DNA from: Cadophora sp. MPI-SDFR-AT-0126
Lineage: Eukaryota > Ascomycota > Leotiomycetes > Helotiales > Ploettnerulaceae
DNA: 64,000 nt
Reading direction: 5' to 3'
Assembly (NCBI GenBank): GCA_020747065.1
Contig: JAGMVK010000010.1
Span: forward strand, 372,001 to 436,000
Under the pieces are notes generated by a model. That model was not told where the DNA came from. It did not search any database and worked only from the letters and a program-made list of their open reading frames with translations. Both the position numbers and the translations under genes were made by a program. Below, one piece after another: positions 1 through 12,720 of the stretch (positions are counted from its first letter, which is position 1; every line of letters starts with the position of its first letter).

Positions 1-848
1 AATTTGCTGACTTGAAAATCAGTATGTTTCTTCTGGTAAGAGCCCATATAGCAAGATTTATCGTTAACTCCATGGAGACTCTCAAATCGGAGAAGAGCGC
101 ACCTTGACGGGATATTTGTTGATGGTAGATACCAGCCTTGTGCCATTTTTGCCATGCTCCCCTAATAAGCGTTGGGCCATGACCATGAGAAATCGTAAGC
201 TGCCGTGTGAGCAAGTCTTATGAGCCCGTCTAGCGTTCTAATCAGCCAATAGATGGCCAAAAATTGATTAAAAGACAAAAAATTTAAAAAAGACCAAGCC
301 TACAAAAGTTATTCTCCCTGAGTTTTTGGAACCGCGACGATTTTGTTGCTTGCAGCTGCCGCCTGTTGATTACGTCTCATGCCATCCAGGAGGTATGCCT
401 AACTGAAGCAGCTGAGCGGCTCAATGAATAATCGGGCTCAAGTGGAGACAACTCACAGAACTTCAACCCTTGAAGTGATCTATCAGCTTTTGGTGCAGAT
501 TGTCTGCCTTACCAGCAACATATGTGGAGGCGCAGTCTGCACCTGAGAGGTGATATGCAGTGGTAGCGTCCACTGATCGCTTGTTATTCGCAACACCCAG
601 CCGAGTATACTTAAAAGATACGCCTCTCCGCCTGCTTTTATTCGCTCAGCTCACCTACACTGCCTCTGCCTCGTGCTGTTCCAACCGCATTCTGCATTCA
701 AAAAGAGGGGTTACGCAGCCTCTTTCGTATGTGGTGCGAACACCTTCCCAGCCTCGCACCACTTTCTGCCTTGTGGGTACCATTTGCTCAATACAAACAG
801 ACAGTCTTTCCGGACGATCGACTCTAGTCAGAACTGCTTGTTGTCATC
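1..848. other. Non-coding left edge, upstream of AAA ATPase
   Basis: No supported gene. Short open frames here (for example one starting at 560 that overlaps the ATPase start) have no recognisable protein character. The last few hundred bases are the probable promoter and 5' leader of the gene starting at 849. Confidence 0.5.
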
Positions 849-3800
849 ATGCCATTTGGAGATCCACCATTTGCCTCCTTAGATCTATCAGCAACCCCTA
901 CCACGGAGCGAGACGTATATCTAGATTTCTCTGCTGATGTCGACCTTCCGAACGTACTTTCGTCTTTTATACAGGAACACGACGACTTGGTACTCATATC
1001 AGATTTCTTTCGGGAAAAAGTGGAACAAAATTTATTAGGTGTATACATCAAGCTTTCGGGCAACTTGGAAAACGTTTACCTCTATAAGCTCCAAAAACCT
1101 AGCAAAGCAGAGTATCTTGACGCATACAAGCAAAAGCTAATTGAGGCTTACGATGACTTGGGGGATAAAGTCCGCTTGAGTGCTCTGCTGCTGCCGACTT
1201 GCGTTAGGGAGGACTTACTGGGGGCCGCGCTCGGCAGACTTGACCAGCGGTTTCTACTGGATATCTCTCTCGGGGAAATTGATTTCGAATATATATGTGC
1301 GAATATTGAAGCAGATGAAGGGGACGAGGAAGTGAAGCAGCCCCTGTCCGACGCTGACGCGCCAGAATTAACGAAAATACGGACATTCGAGACCACAACT
1401 CATGCTACCGACGCATATCCGGGAACTCCGCCTGCGCTTCCTACGGCAGTCCACGCGGACACTGGGGAGCATCGCAAGGAGGATACAGTCGAAGACTCCG
1501 AGCTCGAATTGAGAAGAAGGCGAATTTTCAGACGGCGTTGGAATCATCTGACAATATCGAGAGACAAGACTTCGGCCAGTGACTTCGATAAAGAAATTCT
1601 CTTGGTTCTCAATTCCTCTAGAAGAGTTTCTGAGAATAACGCGGAAGCTGAATCAGAAATTAGGGTTGGAGAGAAGGCGGCCAGTCTGCCACAAGAACAG
1701 CCGCAACAGCTTCTTCAGCAACAACAGATAGCTCAAAGTGACCATCAGCAGGCTCAGCAGAATCATCGACTCCTAGCAGACCAGACAGTGAGATTGAATA
1801 TGCTGAGACACGAAATTCAGCCACAAGTCAGCTTGACACTACCAACTGAAGCACAAACTACCATGCATGACGCACTAATATCTGATTTGGACTCTAAGGA
1901 CGTGGGTTTGGTCAATGATCGATCGTTCCATCAGGTTGCAAGTGTCGAGATGGACAACCCGGCCAAAAACGGGCTGCGCGAGAAGGCTGGATCGTATGGC
2001 CAATTGCTCGACCGTATAGCTTCACTTGAAGCTGAGAATCAAGACTTGAAGCAGACAAGACAAACACTAGCGAGAGGACAGACAGTGAATTTCATCTTGG
2101 CTGACAGTGGCACTCCCTCGATGGCGTATCTCGACGAACCAAATTGGTCGATTGGACCCAAAGGAGAAATCATCTTGACAGCGCATTTCCCTGTCGCTGA
2201 CATCAATGGGTTTCTACGACAGAAGAACGACATTGCGTTTGTGATCGCAAGGTATTATACTCCCAAAACCCAGGAGATGGAAGTGCAGAATGCCTCCCGA
2301 GCCAAGCATCCGCTTCCCATGCCAAAACCGTCCAGCGAGGCTCTCACCTTCCTGTCGAAGGAGATGATCGATGCTGCAGAGAGATTTTTTGCACGGCGGC
2401 CTGACTTCGCACAGAATTTTCCGCAGTTCAACATTAGAGGTCCCATTCCTGCGCCCTACCTCTTTTGGTATCACTACCGAGGAACCGATGCAATGCAAGG
2501 TCTAAGTCCTGTCCAGGAGGCACTTTTCCGTCTTGTAACAACCTGGATTGAAGATAATTACGGAGAGAAGTATGGCCTTGTGGAGAAGCAGCTAGAAAGG
2601 GGTGTAATCTCACAAGAGACGGTTCCCTTCTTGTTCAAGCCTGGAGATGTCATTGTATGGGAAGCCAAACGTGAAATTCATGCAGCTATTGCTCGCTCGT
2701 GGCCGGCTCAAACATCAACAGAATTCCTGAGCCAATCTAATAAGGAACGAGACTGGTCGAAGGTCGCTCTCGACACAGACAAATTGTCCATGAAATGGAA
2801 ATTGGAGAGTTGGAGGTATCAGTACGATGGCCAGTTTTTGCGTAAACAGCAATCTGTCGAGGTTATCTATTCAGCAACATCGATGGACGAAGAAGTATCC
2901 ATCAGCAAGTTGAACGTATATCCTTTGAGATATGCTCCGGAAGTGTTCAGGTCTATCCTAGAAAAGCGAGGTAGGACTTTCTGGAGGTGTCGGTATCAGA
3001 AAGTCGTTTCTTACGACGATGACAAAGGTATTTATGGGGTGAGTCAAACTGCTGTGAAAACACCGGCTACCAAATTCTTGTACTTACACCTTGCGATTAG
3101 AGCGGAGAAAGGTTCGTCATAGACTTTGAGACATATCGGCAACTTCACTCTAGTTCTAGCAACTTCAAAATGCTGTACCCAAGCATTGATGCCCAAGACT
3201 GCGAACACATGACTCCGGAGATGATGGCGTCAGAACACCCACCTTCAGCTCCTGATATATACATATTTCCTAATACGATTCCTGGCTACGACTTACGAAG
3301 TAAGAAATGGGGTGAGTTTGCCTTCTCCAAGTTGCATTCAACGTAAACATCTGACGGCAAATAGTCGATCTGGAGGTTGACATGATACGAGACATCAAAT
3401 GGAATAAAAAGTCTTTCGATCATCTCGTCGTCGATAGCGAAACCAAAGAACTGATCCAGGCTCTCGTCATTCGCCAGATTGCAAGTGAGCAAGGCACAGA
3501 TATCATCGATAGAAAGGGCAACGGGCTCATAATACTACTCCATGGTGGACCCGGCACGGGTAAAACCTTCACCGCGGAGAGCGTGGCGGAAATGGCGGAA
3601 AAGCCACTGTTTCGCGTTACTTGTGGCGACATTGGAACCAAACCTGAAGACGTCGAGAAATATCTGGAGTCCGTCCTTCACCTCGGCAAGACCTGGGGGT
3701 GCGTTGTGCTCATCGATGAAGCCGAGGTGTTTCTGGAGCAAAGGAGGCTCGACAATCTTGAGCGTAATGCACTCGTTTCGGTGTTTTTGCGAGTCCTGGA

Positions 3801-4281
3801 GTATTATGAGGGTATCCTTATCTTAACATCGAATAGGGTTGGAACGTTCGACGAAGCCTTCAAGTCTAGAATTCTTTTGTCCCTGCACTACGAGAACTTG
3901 ACCAAGGGCCAGCGCACAAAAATTTGGAAGAATTTCATTAGTCGACTGAAGGATATGGACGATAGTAACGGGAGCGCATCTGTGTCATCGGTAACAGAGC
4001 TGGGCTCACGAAAGCGCAAGTTCCAAGACCAATCCACTGGAATTGACTTTGGTGATATCGAGTGTTACCTCAGCGAGCTTGCTGAGCATGAGCTCAACGG
4101 TCGGCAAATCCGTAACGTAATTACCACAGCGCGTCAACTTGCAACTTTCAGAGGAGAAAAGACGTCGTTCAAACATCTCAAACATGTTATCACCGTGTCT
4201 GGGAAGTTCGATACGTACTTGAAGACTGTACAAGAGGGATTTTCAGATGATCAGATTGCGAGGGGCGATGGATTCAGGTGA
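849..4281 (+). CDS. Large AAA+ ATPase with DUF7025-like region
   Basis: Exons 849-3038, 3101-3311 and 3365-4281 join in frame to 1105 residues. Both introns (62 and 53 bases) have clean GTGAGT donors and TAG acceptors, and splicing restores a conserved stretch beginning SGERFVIDFETYRQLH. The C-terminal third is an AAA+ module: Walker A GGPGTGKT at residues 861-868, Walker B VVLIDEAE with D918/E919, a sensor-1 LTSNR around 957, then an SRI arginine-finger-like motif. Upstream are a glutamine-rich stretch (about 280-315), a short predicted coiled coil (about 390-410) and the middle domain that fungal proteins of this type usually carry before the ATPase. The N-terminal 250 residues are unrecognised. 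These proteins are common and multicopy in filamentous ascomycetes, and their substrate is generally unknown. By family knowledge it should hydrolyse ATP to remodel a protein target; nothing here identifies that target. Confidence 0.9.
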
Positions 4282-4675
4282 TGGTGGAGGATAGAGTTTA
4301 CTAGTAGTGCTTTGTTATTGGCGGGGTCGGGTTTTTCTTTCTTAAAAAAATTGATTTTGCAGAGAGTAGTCTAGCAAGAAACACATCGCTGGCGGTTTTC
4401 CAAGAGCTGGGTGCCTCGAAGATCACAGCTATTTCAACGACTAATCGCGTGCCCGATTCTGAATAGCAAGCCTCATCAACACAGTCTCTCTAGATCTGCT
4501 TCTTTGAAGTCTAGAAGGGGAGTTCCTTTTAAGGCATTATTTTGCTTAGTTCTGCTATATGTACTTAGGTGCGGAAGACTTGAATATTCTAAAATCTTAT
4601 TATTTAGCTGCGAACTGAAAACTCCAATGGATTGAAAAAAGACTAATCCTTGTATTATTCTTTTTTGAGGATTTC
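4282..4675. other. AT-rich intergenic, ATPase 3' end and amidase promoter
   Basis: This is the 3' flank of the ATPase gene, then increasingly AT-rich DNA leading to the remains of the amidase 5' end. It contains the left copy of an upstream repeat (4582-4669, entered separately). No gene is supported. Confidence 0.5.
4582..4669 (+). repeat. Upstream repeat, left copy (before amidase)
   Basis: The 18-base core GAATATTCTAAAATCTTA is identical to 29244-29261. Similarity continues with many C/T and G/A substitutions for about another 70 bases, including CTGCG, ACTGAA, GGATT and ACTAAT blocks. It lies just before the first amidase codons, in the same orientation relative to its gene as the right copy is to the transcription factor. 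It may be a shared regulatory region or a fragment of a dispersed repeat. Confidence 0.6.
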
Positions 4676-4758
4676 ATGTTAATAGCATTTTTATTTTTGA
4701 ATTTATTCCCTAGGAAAGAGGCTTATTTCTCAACCTATTACTTAGCAACGATATGTAC
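4676..4758 (+). pseudogene. Amidase N-terminal fragment, left of the insertion
   Basis: An ATG at 4676 opens 27 codons plus two bases that run up to the element boundary at 4758. Removing the element and one copy of the 5-base duplication joins this frame directly, without a shift, to the amidase frame resuming at 27064 (ATI, then Arg or Cys, then TALDLLTLLE). The fragment is AT-rich and may carry transition mutations itself, so the true start could lie elsewhere. Taken with the right-hand fragment, this is the best evidence that the retroelement landed inside the amidase coding sequence. Confidence 0.6.
4754..4758. repeat. Target-site duplication, left, outer element
   Basis: TGTAC directly before the left LTR matches CGTAC at 27064-27068 directly after the right LTR, apart from one C/T difference of the kind RIP makes. 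Confidence 0.8.
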
Positions 4759-4944
4759 TGTAATGGTCCGTGCGCCTGCCTTGGCTATTTGTAATCGCGG
4801 GATATATAATAGCAGCCTAGGAAGGAGTTATCTCCTTTTTTCCTTAGTAATTAGTTTCTATATAAATAGGAATTACTAGCTATTATTTAGTTATTCTTTA
4901 GTTATTATATTTTATTTTACCTTAATGTATTAGTAATTATTATA
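4759..4944 (+). repeat. Left LTR of outer Gypsy element
   Basis: 186 bases starting TGTAATGGTCC. It aligns without gaps to 26878-27063, and all differences I saw are transitions. The first half keeps the G-bearing (probably ancestral) bases, while the second half is the more AT-converted of the two copies. Confidence 0.9.
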
Positions 4945-5339
4945 TTCTAATTGCTTTTCTCTTATTATTAGCTTGAATAGTTTATAATAGTTCAGAGTAG
5001 CGAATCCTTATTAACGACCACTAGTAAGCGCTATAATCGATCGAATGCTTTTAGAATCTAGAGAACCGCTGGAAGTACACTAGATAATAGTCTTACTGCG
5101 ATATAAGAGTAATTCCGAGTTCTTAAGGAATAAAATGACTTCCTTAACCTCCTTATTATAGAAAATCGCTAAATATTTAGTAACGATCTTTCTTGTTATT
5201 CCCTAGAAGTTGTAGTAAGAGTAATACTCCTATAGATTTAAGAAAGCGACCTTCGACTAGTGTAAGAAGAGCCTGATAAGAATCGCTAGCTTATAGCTAT
5301 CGAACCGCGAGCCCCTTACCTAGAGAAGGCCAGATATAT

Positions 5340-6090
5340 ACTACCCTTGGAATATAAAGAGAAAAGTTAAAAGAAACTTACGGAGTATCTACAGGTATAT
5401 AACCGTGTCTTTGATTATAATTCTAAGGTATACGCCGATAATATAACTAAGATTAAGTAAGTAGTAATATTCCTTAAGAAAGAGCTAGTGAATGCCTAAG
5501 AAAGATTTAAGAAATAAATACTAAAGAAGCTTATAATAATAACTTAGAAAGATTATAAAGAGTTTCTAAAGAACCTCTAATTACTTTCTATCTTACGCTA
5601 GGTTATTAACTCGGAAGCTTATGAAAGGGCATAGTAAAAGCTTAATTAGCCTATCCGTGAGTTTATTAATTACCTAGAAGTGAAGGAAGAATAACTCGAG
5701 CCCTTTATACTACGCTAATTACAGGATATCCTCTTTAATAAGATTCGCTCAGAGATTCACTAGGAAATTATTAAATTAAGATAAGTAGAGATACTTTAGA
5801 TAAGAGAGAAAGTCATTTTAGCTGTTACTCTTTGAGAGATATATATAATAGGTAAAGGAAATAATAAGAGGCCTTGGGAAAATAATAATAAGAAAGGTAA
5901 GTCCTTTAGAAAATACTAGAGAAAGTTTAGTGAAAATCTTAATAAATACCGATTAGCTTAAACGAGTAAATTAAACTCGAACTACTTCCTGATTCAAGAT
6001 AAGTCAGGTTATTAGGATAAGTTAAAGATCTAATGCTTCACTTATAAAGAGCTAGAGCACTTCGCTAATAAATACCTGAAATTAAACGCC
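5340..6090 (+). pseudogene. Gypsy Gag relic with zinc knuckle
   Basis: A plus-strand frame interrupted only by RIP-type stops reads as a Gag-like protein. It ends in a CCHC zinc knuckle at 6034-6075 (Cys, Phe, Thr, Tyr, Lys, Glu, Leu, Glu, His, then Tyr). The second and fourth metal ligands are Tyr (TAT, TAC) instead of Cys, which a single G to A change explains. The 5' limit is approximate. Confidence 0.6.
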
Positions 6091-6179
6091 GGCAGCTTAG
6101 GGAATAAATACTAAAGAAGACCATGATTTACGAAAGCCTTTATATCTTTCCCAGAATTTATAATTAAGTGAATGGAAAT

Positions 6180-6480
6180 CAAATTAAAGATTCTGATGAA
6201 TAAAGAGTAAAGAATACTCACTGCCTTAATCGATAACGGAGCTGAAAATAATTTTATATTAAGACTAATAATAAAAGAGTATAATCTATAATTCACTAGC
6301 GAAGGTCCAAAGATATTTTAAACTTTTCTTAGAGTAAAAGGCGTTGTTTATAGTACCGCTCTTATACAAGTAAAGATTATAGATACACTTAAATAAACTA
6401 AGCTAGATACACTCCGACTAAGAGTTATTAATATACTAAGGACTAATTTAATTTTAGGCTAGCTCTAACTAGAAGATATT
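6180..6480 (+). pseudogene. Gypsy retropepsin relic
   Basis: At about 6219-6258 the frame reads ALIDNGAENNF, a retropepsin active-site motif (usually DSGA or DTGA followed by N-F-I) with one altered residue. It sits between the Gag zinc knuckle and reverse transcriptase, where protease belongs. It is non-functional because of stops on both sides. Confidence 0.6.
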
Positions 6481-6889
6481 AACTTATAAATTAGTTTTAA
6501 GATAAAGTAATAGAGATTTCTTTATTAATTAAACGATCCACGTAATATTAATATAATATATTCTAAAGCTTTTATTGAACTTATGAATTAAAAAGAATCT
6601 CTTATATATACTATAATACTAAACTTAAATATAGCACGCTTACTAAATACTAGTAATATACCTACTATTCCCTAATAATACTACGACTTCGAGAATATAT
6701 TCTTAAAAGAAAAAGGGAATAAGCTATCCTTACTTAAGAATTAATAATATACTATTAACTTAGAGTTAAGTGTAAAGCCTTTATATTCCCTAATCTATAA
6801 TCTTTCTAAGATAGAGCTAGAAGTCCTCCGGGAATACCTTAAGTCTTTTAAAGTAAAGAGCTAGATATAGAAAAGTAAGAATCTTATAG

Positions 6890-7460
6890 GCGCTCTAATT
6901 CTATTTATACTAAAGAAGGATAGTAGCCTTTAATTATATATTAATTATTAAGTACTAAATTAGATTACTATTAAAGACTAATATCCCTTACTACTAATTA
7001 GTGAAACGCTAAATAAACTTCAAGAAGCAAAGATCTTTATAAGCTTGGATTTGTAAAACGCTTACTACCGAGTTAGAATTAGGGAAGAAGATGAATAAAA
7101 GACTATATTTTGTATATATTACGAGCATTATAAATATTAAATTATACTATTTAGATTATCTAATGCGCTAGTGATCTTTTAGGTGTATATTAACGATTCC
7201 CTAGTAGGACTTATAGATATTATTTACGTTGTTTACCTTAACGATATTTTAGTTTACTTAACTAATCTATTTAAGCACGAGGACTATGTTTACTAAATTT
7301 TAGCTAAACTTCAATAAGCTAACCTCTTTATTAAGCTGTTAAAGTGCTCTTTTAGTACCTAGAGCGTAGAGTTCTTAGGGTATATAGTATTCCTAAAGGG
7401 AGTATTAATAGAGCAAAGCTAAATTAATATAATTAAGAAGTAGCCAGTACCCGTAAGTGT
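6890..7460 (+). pseudogene. Gypsy reverse transcriptase relic
   Basis: The frame shows the expected chain of RT motifs: LKKD-S-L near 6910, YPLLLISETLNKLQEAKIF near 6985, a LDL-NAYYRVRI block near 7050, FRLSNA near 7150, and the catalytic box YLND at 7234-7245, where the family has YLDD (a G to A change). EFLGYIV follows near 7370. Many stops are TAA or TAG where Gln codons would be expected. Clearly dead. Confidence 0.85.
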
Positions 7461-7649
7461 TAAAGATATTTAAGTCTTTATTAAGTTTACTAACTTTTAT
7501 TAGCGCTTTATTACAAACTTTTCGGCGATTGCTCAACTTTTAATAAGCTTAATAAGGGATAATAAAAAAGGAGAATTTTATTCTACTTTCTAGTAGTAAG
7601 ATACTAAGTAAGAGGTATTTAATGCATTAAAAAGTGTGTTTATATCTAC

Positions 7650-8100
7650 CTCTTTCCTTAGGTATTTTAACCTAGGTAAGCTAAGAAGAGTTGAAATAGA
7701 TACTTCGGGATTTATAATCGCTAGAATCTTCTTATAGCTAAGTAAGTAGTCGGCGAAAGACAGGGAAAAAGCCGACTAATACCTTATTGTATTCTTTAGT
7801 AAGAAGCTAAAGCTTATAGAATTGAATTATAAGGTTTATAATTAAGAACTCCTTACAATTATTAAATGCTTTATATATTAGAGATATTACCTTAAAAGTA
7901 GTATTACCCTTATTAAAGTCCTAATAGATTATAATAACCTCCGCTACTTTATAAGTATAATAGTATTAAGTCAATAATAAGCTAGATAGGCGCTAGAATT
8001 ATTAAAGTATAACTTTATATTAAGTTATAGATAGAGGACAAAGAATTCCATAGATGGACCCTCGTATAAACCTGATTATAAGCTAGTGTAAGATAAGGGG
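7650..8100 (+). pseudogene. Gypsy RNase H relic
   Basis: DTSGF at 7699-7713, a FFSKKLKLIELNY block near 7793, ELLTIIKCF near 7850, and a DYNNLRYF motif near 7930 match the RNase H domain that follows RT in Gypsy elements. The chain is broken by TAA and TAG stops. The following 600 bases to 8714 contain no motif I recognise; integrase resumes after the first nested element. Confidence 0.8.
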
Positions 8101-8709
8101 AATATTATACTTCTAATTTTATAAAATAAGTTATAAAGTGTAATAAAGAATAGGTTAATCTATGTCCTAGTAAAAGCCAGCAAGATAATAAAGAGCCTTT
8201 GGCGAGAAAACAGTGATATATCGTACTAAATAACTCAAATTCCTTAACCTACTAATAATACTACCTTATTAAAAATATTAATCGAGGCTATAGAAGTAAC
8301 CTCTACGCCTAACTAGCGATATATACTTATAAAGCTTAAAAGTTCTTAAAACTTATTTAAAGGTCTAGATAGCTTTATATATAATACTAGAGAAAAGCTA
8401 AATACTAGCTAGTGTAATTATAAATATACTATATTACGGTTTTTTATAGCAAAAGTTATAAAGACTGAAATAGTAAACCCTGAATCGAGCTCACTTTTCT
8501 TACTACTTATAGAGCTATAGAGAAGAGACGCCTTAGCTATTGAAAAGCATTCTTAATTATAGGAAGCTAGAGATATAGATTAGAGTATTAATAGTAGTAG
8601 GCTACTGAAACATTAGTGAATAGCTTACGTTCCTTAGGATAATGCTATTTATAGTGAAATCATAAAAACTTGTTATAATGATCTAACTATAGGCTATTTT
8701 AGTTATAAG

Positions 8710-8714
8710 AAAAC
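8710..8714. repeat. Target-site duplication, left, Copia copy A
   Basis: AAAAC immediately before the left LTR is repeated exactly at 16303-16307 after the right LTR. Confidence 0.9.
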
Positions 8715-8929
8715 TGTTGGTCCACAGGCCTATACAGGATATGTCTCAGCTAGAATAGGGGGTAGGACTACTTACGGAGGCGATTCGATAGTATTTCGGA
8801 GGTAATATATAGTCTAGTATTTCCTACCCCCTCTTAAAAATATACAGATTTTCTATACTATTAAACTTAATATATATATATATGATATTTACGTTTAATT
8901 CTTAGCTTATATTTAGTATTAAACTAATA
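8715..8929 (+). repeat. Left LTR, Copia copy A
   Basis: 215 bases starting TGTTGGTCCACAGG, aligned without gaps to 16088-16302 and to both LTRs of copy B. All differences read were transitions. Confidence 0.92.
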
Positions 8930-9239
8930 CTAATTAGTAATTAATACGTATTATAGAGCAGATAGGTTATAGTAAGAAAAGCAGCGACTTTAATATTAAG
9001 TACTTAGCTATACTTAATAAGTAACTCTTTAAAACTGAATTAATAAGTAGTAATTCAAGAGTAAGGAATAAGTATTACGTTTAGACTATAAATCTTATAC
9101 ACTTATATATATAATAATAATAGCGATTCCTCTTTAATAATCGTTAAGTTAATTACTTAACTCTAGCTAAAGAGCTTTTAAGTAAATAATACTATATTTA
9201 GAAGACTATTAATTTAGATATAAACTATAGCTAAAGAAA

Positions 9240-11000
9240 TACTAGCTATTTCAGACTAAGAAAAAAGAGTAGAGGAGGAAGAGGAAGTAGTAGAAGTAGT
9301 ATAGATAAGGCTAAAGCTAGTAAAGGAACTACTAGAGGATCTAATAAAGCTTTCGTAGGAGTTTCAGAAGCTCTTCTATAATAGTAGTAAGAAGGGTAAG
9401 TTTCTTTTCTAAGACTACTAAGAGTACTTCGGAAATTAGTCTCCTTTCTATTTTTCCTAAATAAGGAAATTAGAGCAGATTATACTATAAGACGTATTAT
9501 AAGCTAATAGTATTTATATATAATAGAATAGAGTACTAGTATCTATTATATTAGCTTAAATAGTATAAACTAAAGATAATATTTAACTAGAGAATTAATT
9601 AAGGTTATAGATTTAGAATACTCCTAAAATAGTACTAGACTAGATTCAGAGTACTTGCTAAGTAACGACCTTAACTACCTAAATACTTTACTAGAGAGTA
9701 CTTCTACTATATTAACGTAATAAACTAATAGTAATAATCGATTCTATTAAATCGATTCCTCTAAAGAAGAAAGAGGGGACGCGCTAACGTATTTAGTTAA
9801 GAAGTAATTTCTTAAGGGCTAAGGTATCTTAAAGCTTAGATAATTTTACTACCTCTACTTATATAAAACTCACTATTCTAAATAATAATTTATATAGCGT
9901 AATACTACTAGTTTATATAAAGAGAGAGTTCTTATTTACTCCTGGGAAAGAACCCCTAAATATAGTACTAATATAAAGACTAAATAAAAATCTGTTACTA
10001 AATCCAGTACTAGCTCCGGATATATACCTGCGGGATAGATCTTTACTTTTATTTACAGGACCTAGACCTAACGGATTATATATAAAGTAGATATAACTAT
10101 CCTAGTATATCTAAGATATATTAATATAAGGCTAATCGAAGTCCTTAGTAAGCCTTAGTAAGATATATATAAAAGAGCTTTAGTATAATAAGTCTAAAGA
10201 CTACTTAAATAAAAAACTATATATCTTTACTAACTTTTACTAGAAAGCCGGTATTAACTATAATATTTAGTACTAGGTATTTCTAATAATACTCCGGGAC
10301 GAAGTAAGTTCGTACTATTATTAGTACTTATAGAATAAGGGATATAAATTTAATAATCTTATTAAAGTAATATATACTAATTTTAAGATAAAGGAGAGAG
10401 CTAACTAATTCCTTAGCTACTAGTTTAGCTTAACTTTCTTGTTATTTTAAGCCAAGTCTTACTAGAAAGGGAAGCTAATTTTAGCTTAGTTAAAGAGCTT
10501 TACTAGAGAACTATAAAGTATCTAACTTAGCTTTAAAGATAATAATATATAAAATAATAAAACGTTATATAATAAGCTTATATAAGAAGTATCTAAAAAC
10601 TTGCTCTTTAAGATAGCGTTATTTCAAGTACTACTTATATTCCTTATATTAATAGATAGCCTTCGTATAGCTTTAAGTGTAGAAATAACTTATAAATCAG
10701 GACTATAAGTAGAAAAATACACTAGGTTAGGGCTAAATTACTATTGTTCCTATATAGTAGACAGAAGAGCCCTCTATTTAGATCAGAGGATAAAGTTTTT
10801 AGTAAGTAATAAATATAGAACTAAATTCTAGCCTAAACTAGATTATATAAGGTATATTATCTATAAAAAGATAGATTACTATAGTAATTATTATTCTAAT
10901 AAGGAGTAAAGAGCGTTAAAAGTAAAGTACTTTACTAAGCGTAAAGTAGAAGGTATAAAGGTAACTAATAATTCTTTTAAGGCCTACTTAGTATATACTA
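9240..11000 (+). pseudogene. Copia Gag relic, copy A
   Basis: An acidic stretch (RVEEEEEVVEVV) near 9270 is followed by a plausible Gag frame to about 9530. A zinc-knuckle-like block at 10853-10921 has Tyr codons at positions where Cys is expected (YIIYKK then YYSNYYSNKE). This resembles the C-x2-C...CW/CC-S knuckle of fungal Copia Gag. Limits are approximate and the frame shifts between blocks. The equivalent in copy B lies about 17420-19150. Confidence 0.5.
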
Positions 11001-11289
11001 AGGGAACCGGATTAGATTTAAATTAGAACTAAGAAGGTCCCGGAATTTAAAAAAATAATCTAGATTCCTAGAATTCTAATACTTTATTATATTCTAATAA
11101 TTTATTAACTAGTTCTAATAACGGGAATAAAGATAGAAAAGCTTTTTTCACGATTATATTTATAGTAAGTAAGGCAGAATATAATATATAAGACGTTATA
11201 AAAAGGCTTAATAAATAAAAGGCGTTATATATATTAGAGAATAGAATTTAAAAGCCGCCCTAAGAAGAGAAGTATATAACGTAATAGAT

Positions 11290-12720
11290 AAATCAATTCT
11301 TTTAAGATCTTCTTATTAATACAGGAGCATCTAGTAAGAATATAGGAGGTATTAATTAATTACATGCGTTACAGCGAGTTCGGAATATTAAGTATAATAT
11401 CAGTTAATTAAGTAAGAATCGGATCCAATTCAGAGCTAGTTCTTATACCTCCCTAAGAGTTACTACAATAGATACTCTAGTTAGGGTTTTAAACTTCTAT
11501 ATTATAGATATAAACATACTATTTTTAGTGTATTTATAATAGCTAGATAAGATAAGTGCGTACTACAATAACCTATAGAATATATTAATTTAGAGAGATA
11601 AGAGGTACTTAATTATACGAAAGAAGAAGTACTTATAGCTTCTTTTAGACCAGTATTATTAATTGATTAAACCTTTAGTTAATATATTTAGCTAGTGCTA
11701 TTTAATAAAGACAAAGATTCGTTGACTTTATAAACGATTTAGCCACCTATTAGTATAATATCTGCAGTATTTACTAGACTAAGCTAATTATAAGTCTGAT
11801 TCTAATATCATATTATAAATTAAAGAGATATATAAGTACTGCTAGAAATATGCAGATACTTTATATAAGTTCAAATTTAAATTATAAGATAATATAAACT
11901 TTAATTATATAGTTTAAAGAATAATATACACTTTATATAATAAATAAAGCTATAGAATTCAGGACTATAAAGCTACTTTGAAAGCGCCCTAGTTCAATTA
12001 TAGCTCAAGCTACTTTTAACGTATTTAAATTAGTATAGATAGATATATATATTAAACCCCCTAACTTCGTTATCTATAACTATAGAACTAACTTTAACTC
12101 TATAGAGTTTCAGGGTATACTTAGGGCCGTAGGGAATACACTTAAACTTATCCTAGTAAAAGTATACTACTTAATTAGTAAGGTAGAATAATATTATCGT
12201 CTACTCTAATATACCTATAAAATCATTATAAAAGAGTACTCTGATATAAGTGATGAGGATCGCCTATAGATAACTATTAAAGCTATTAACGATATAGCTA
12301 GACTAAATAACTTAATTCCTACGCTTCTTATTTTCAGTACCTACCTAAAAATAATAGAAATAGATCCTCTAAACCCATCTATCTAATAATATGTAAAAAC
12401 TATTAAGAGAACTATAATAAAAGTGCATCAAATATATACAAAATAGCAAGTTAACGATACGCTAGTAACTTATAATAACCCTAATATAACGTATATTTAT
12501 AATCTTAAGCTTTAAGATTAAGTATTAATTTGGCGTAAAAAGAAGAGATAGAAGGAACTATATACTTTTTTAGGAATAAAGAGTAAAGTATATAAAATAA
12601 ATATAGATAATAGTAGAACACGTATATTTCGTTTAATATCAGTATATCTATTTAAGATAAATATATCTAGTATTAAATAAAAGAAAGAAAAATTACTAAA
12701 TATGACCTATAAGCTTAGCT
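11290..12720 (+). pseudogene. Copia protease and integrase relic, copy A
   Basis: LLINTGAS near 11310-11334 is a retropepsin site with the catalytic Asp changed to Asn by G to A. Next come IRRLYKRFSHLLV near 11720-11758, the Gag-pre-integrase histidine region (RRFGHPSV in intact relatives), then integrase core and C-terminal remnants to about 12720. Integrase lies before RT, which places the element in Ty1/Copia. The copy B equivalent spans about 19480-20950. Confidence 0.75.

Noticed and set aside
560..937. 125-codon frame overlapping the ATPase start
   Set aside because: It overlaps the start of a well-supported gene in another frame and has no recognisable protein features.
6111..6296. 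61-codon minus-strand frame
   Set aside because: It lies opposite the Gypsy protease relic and shows no domain; a chance opening in AT-rich DNA.
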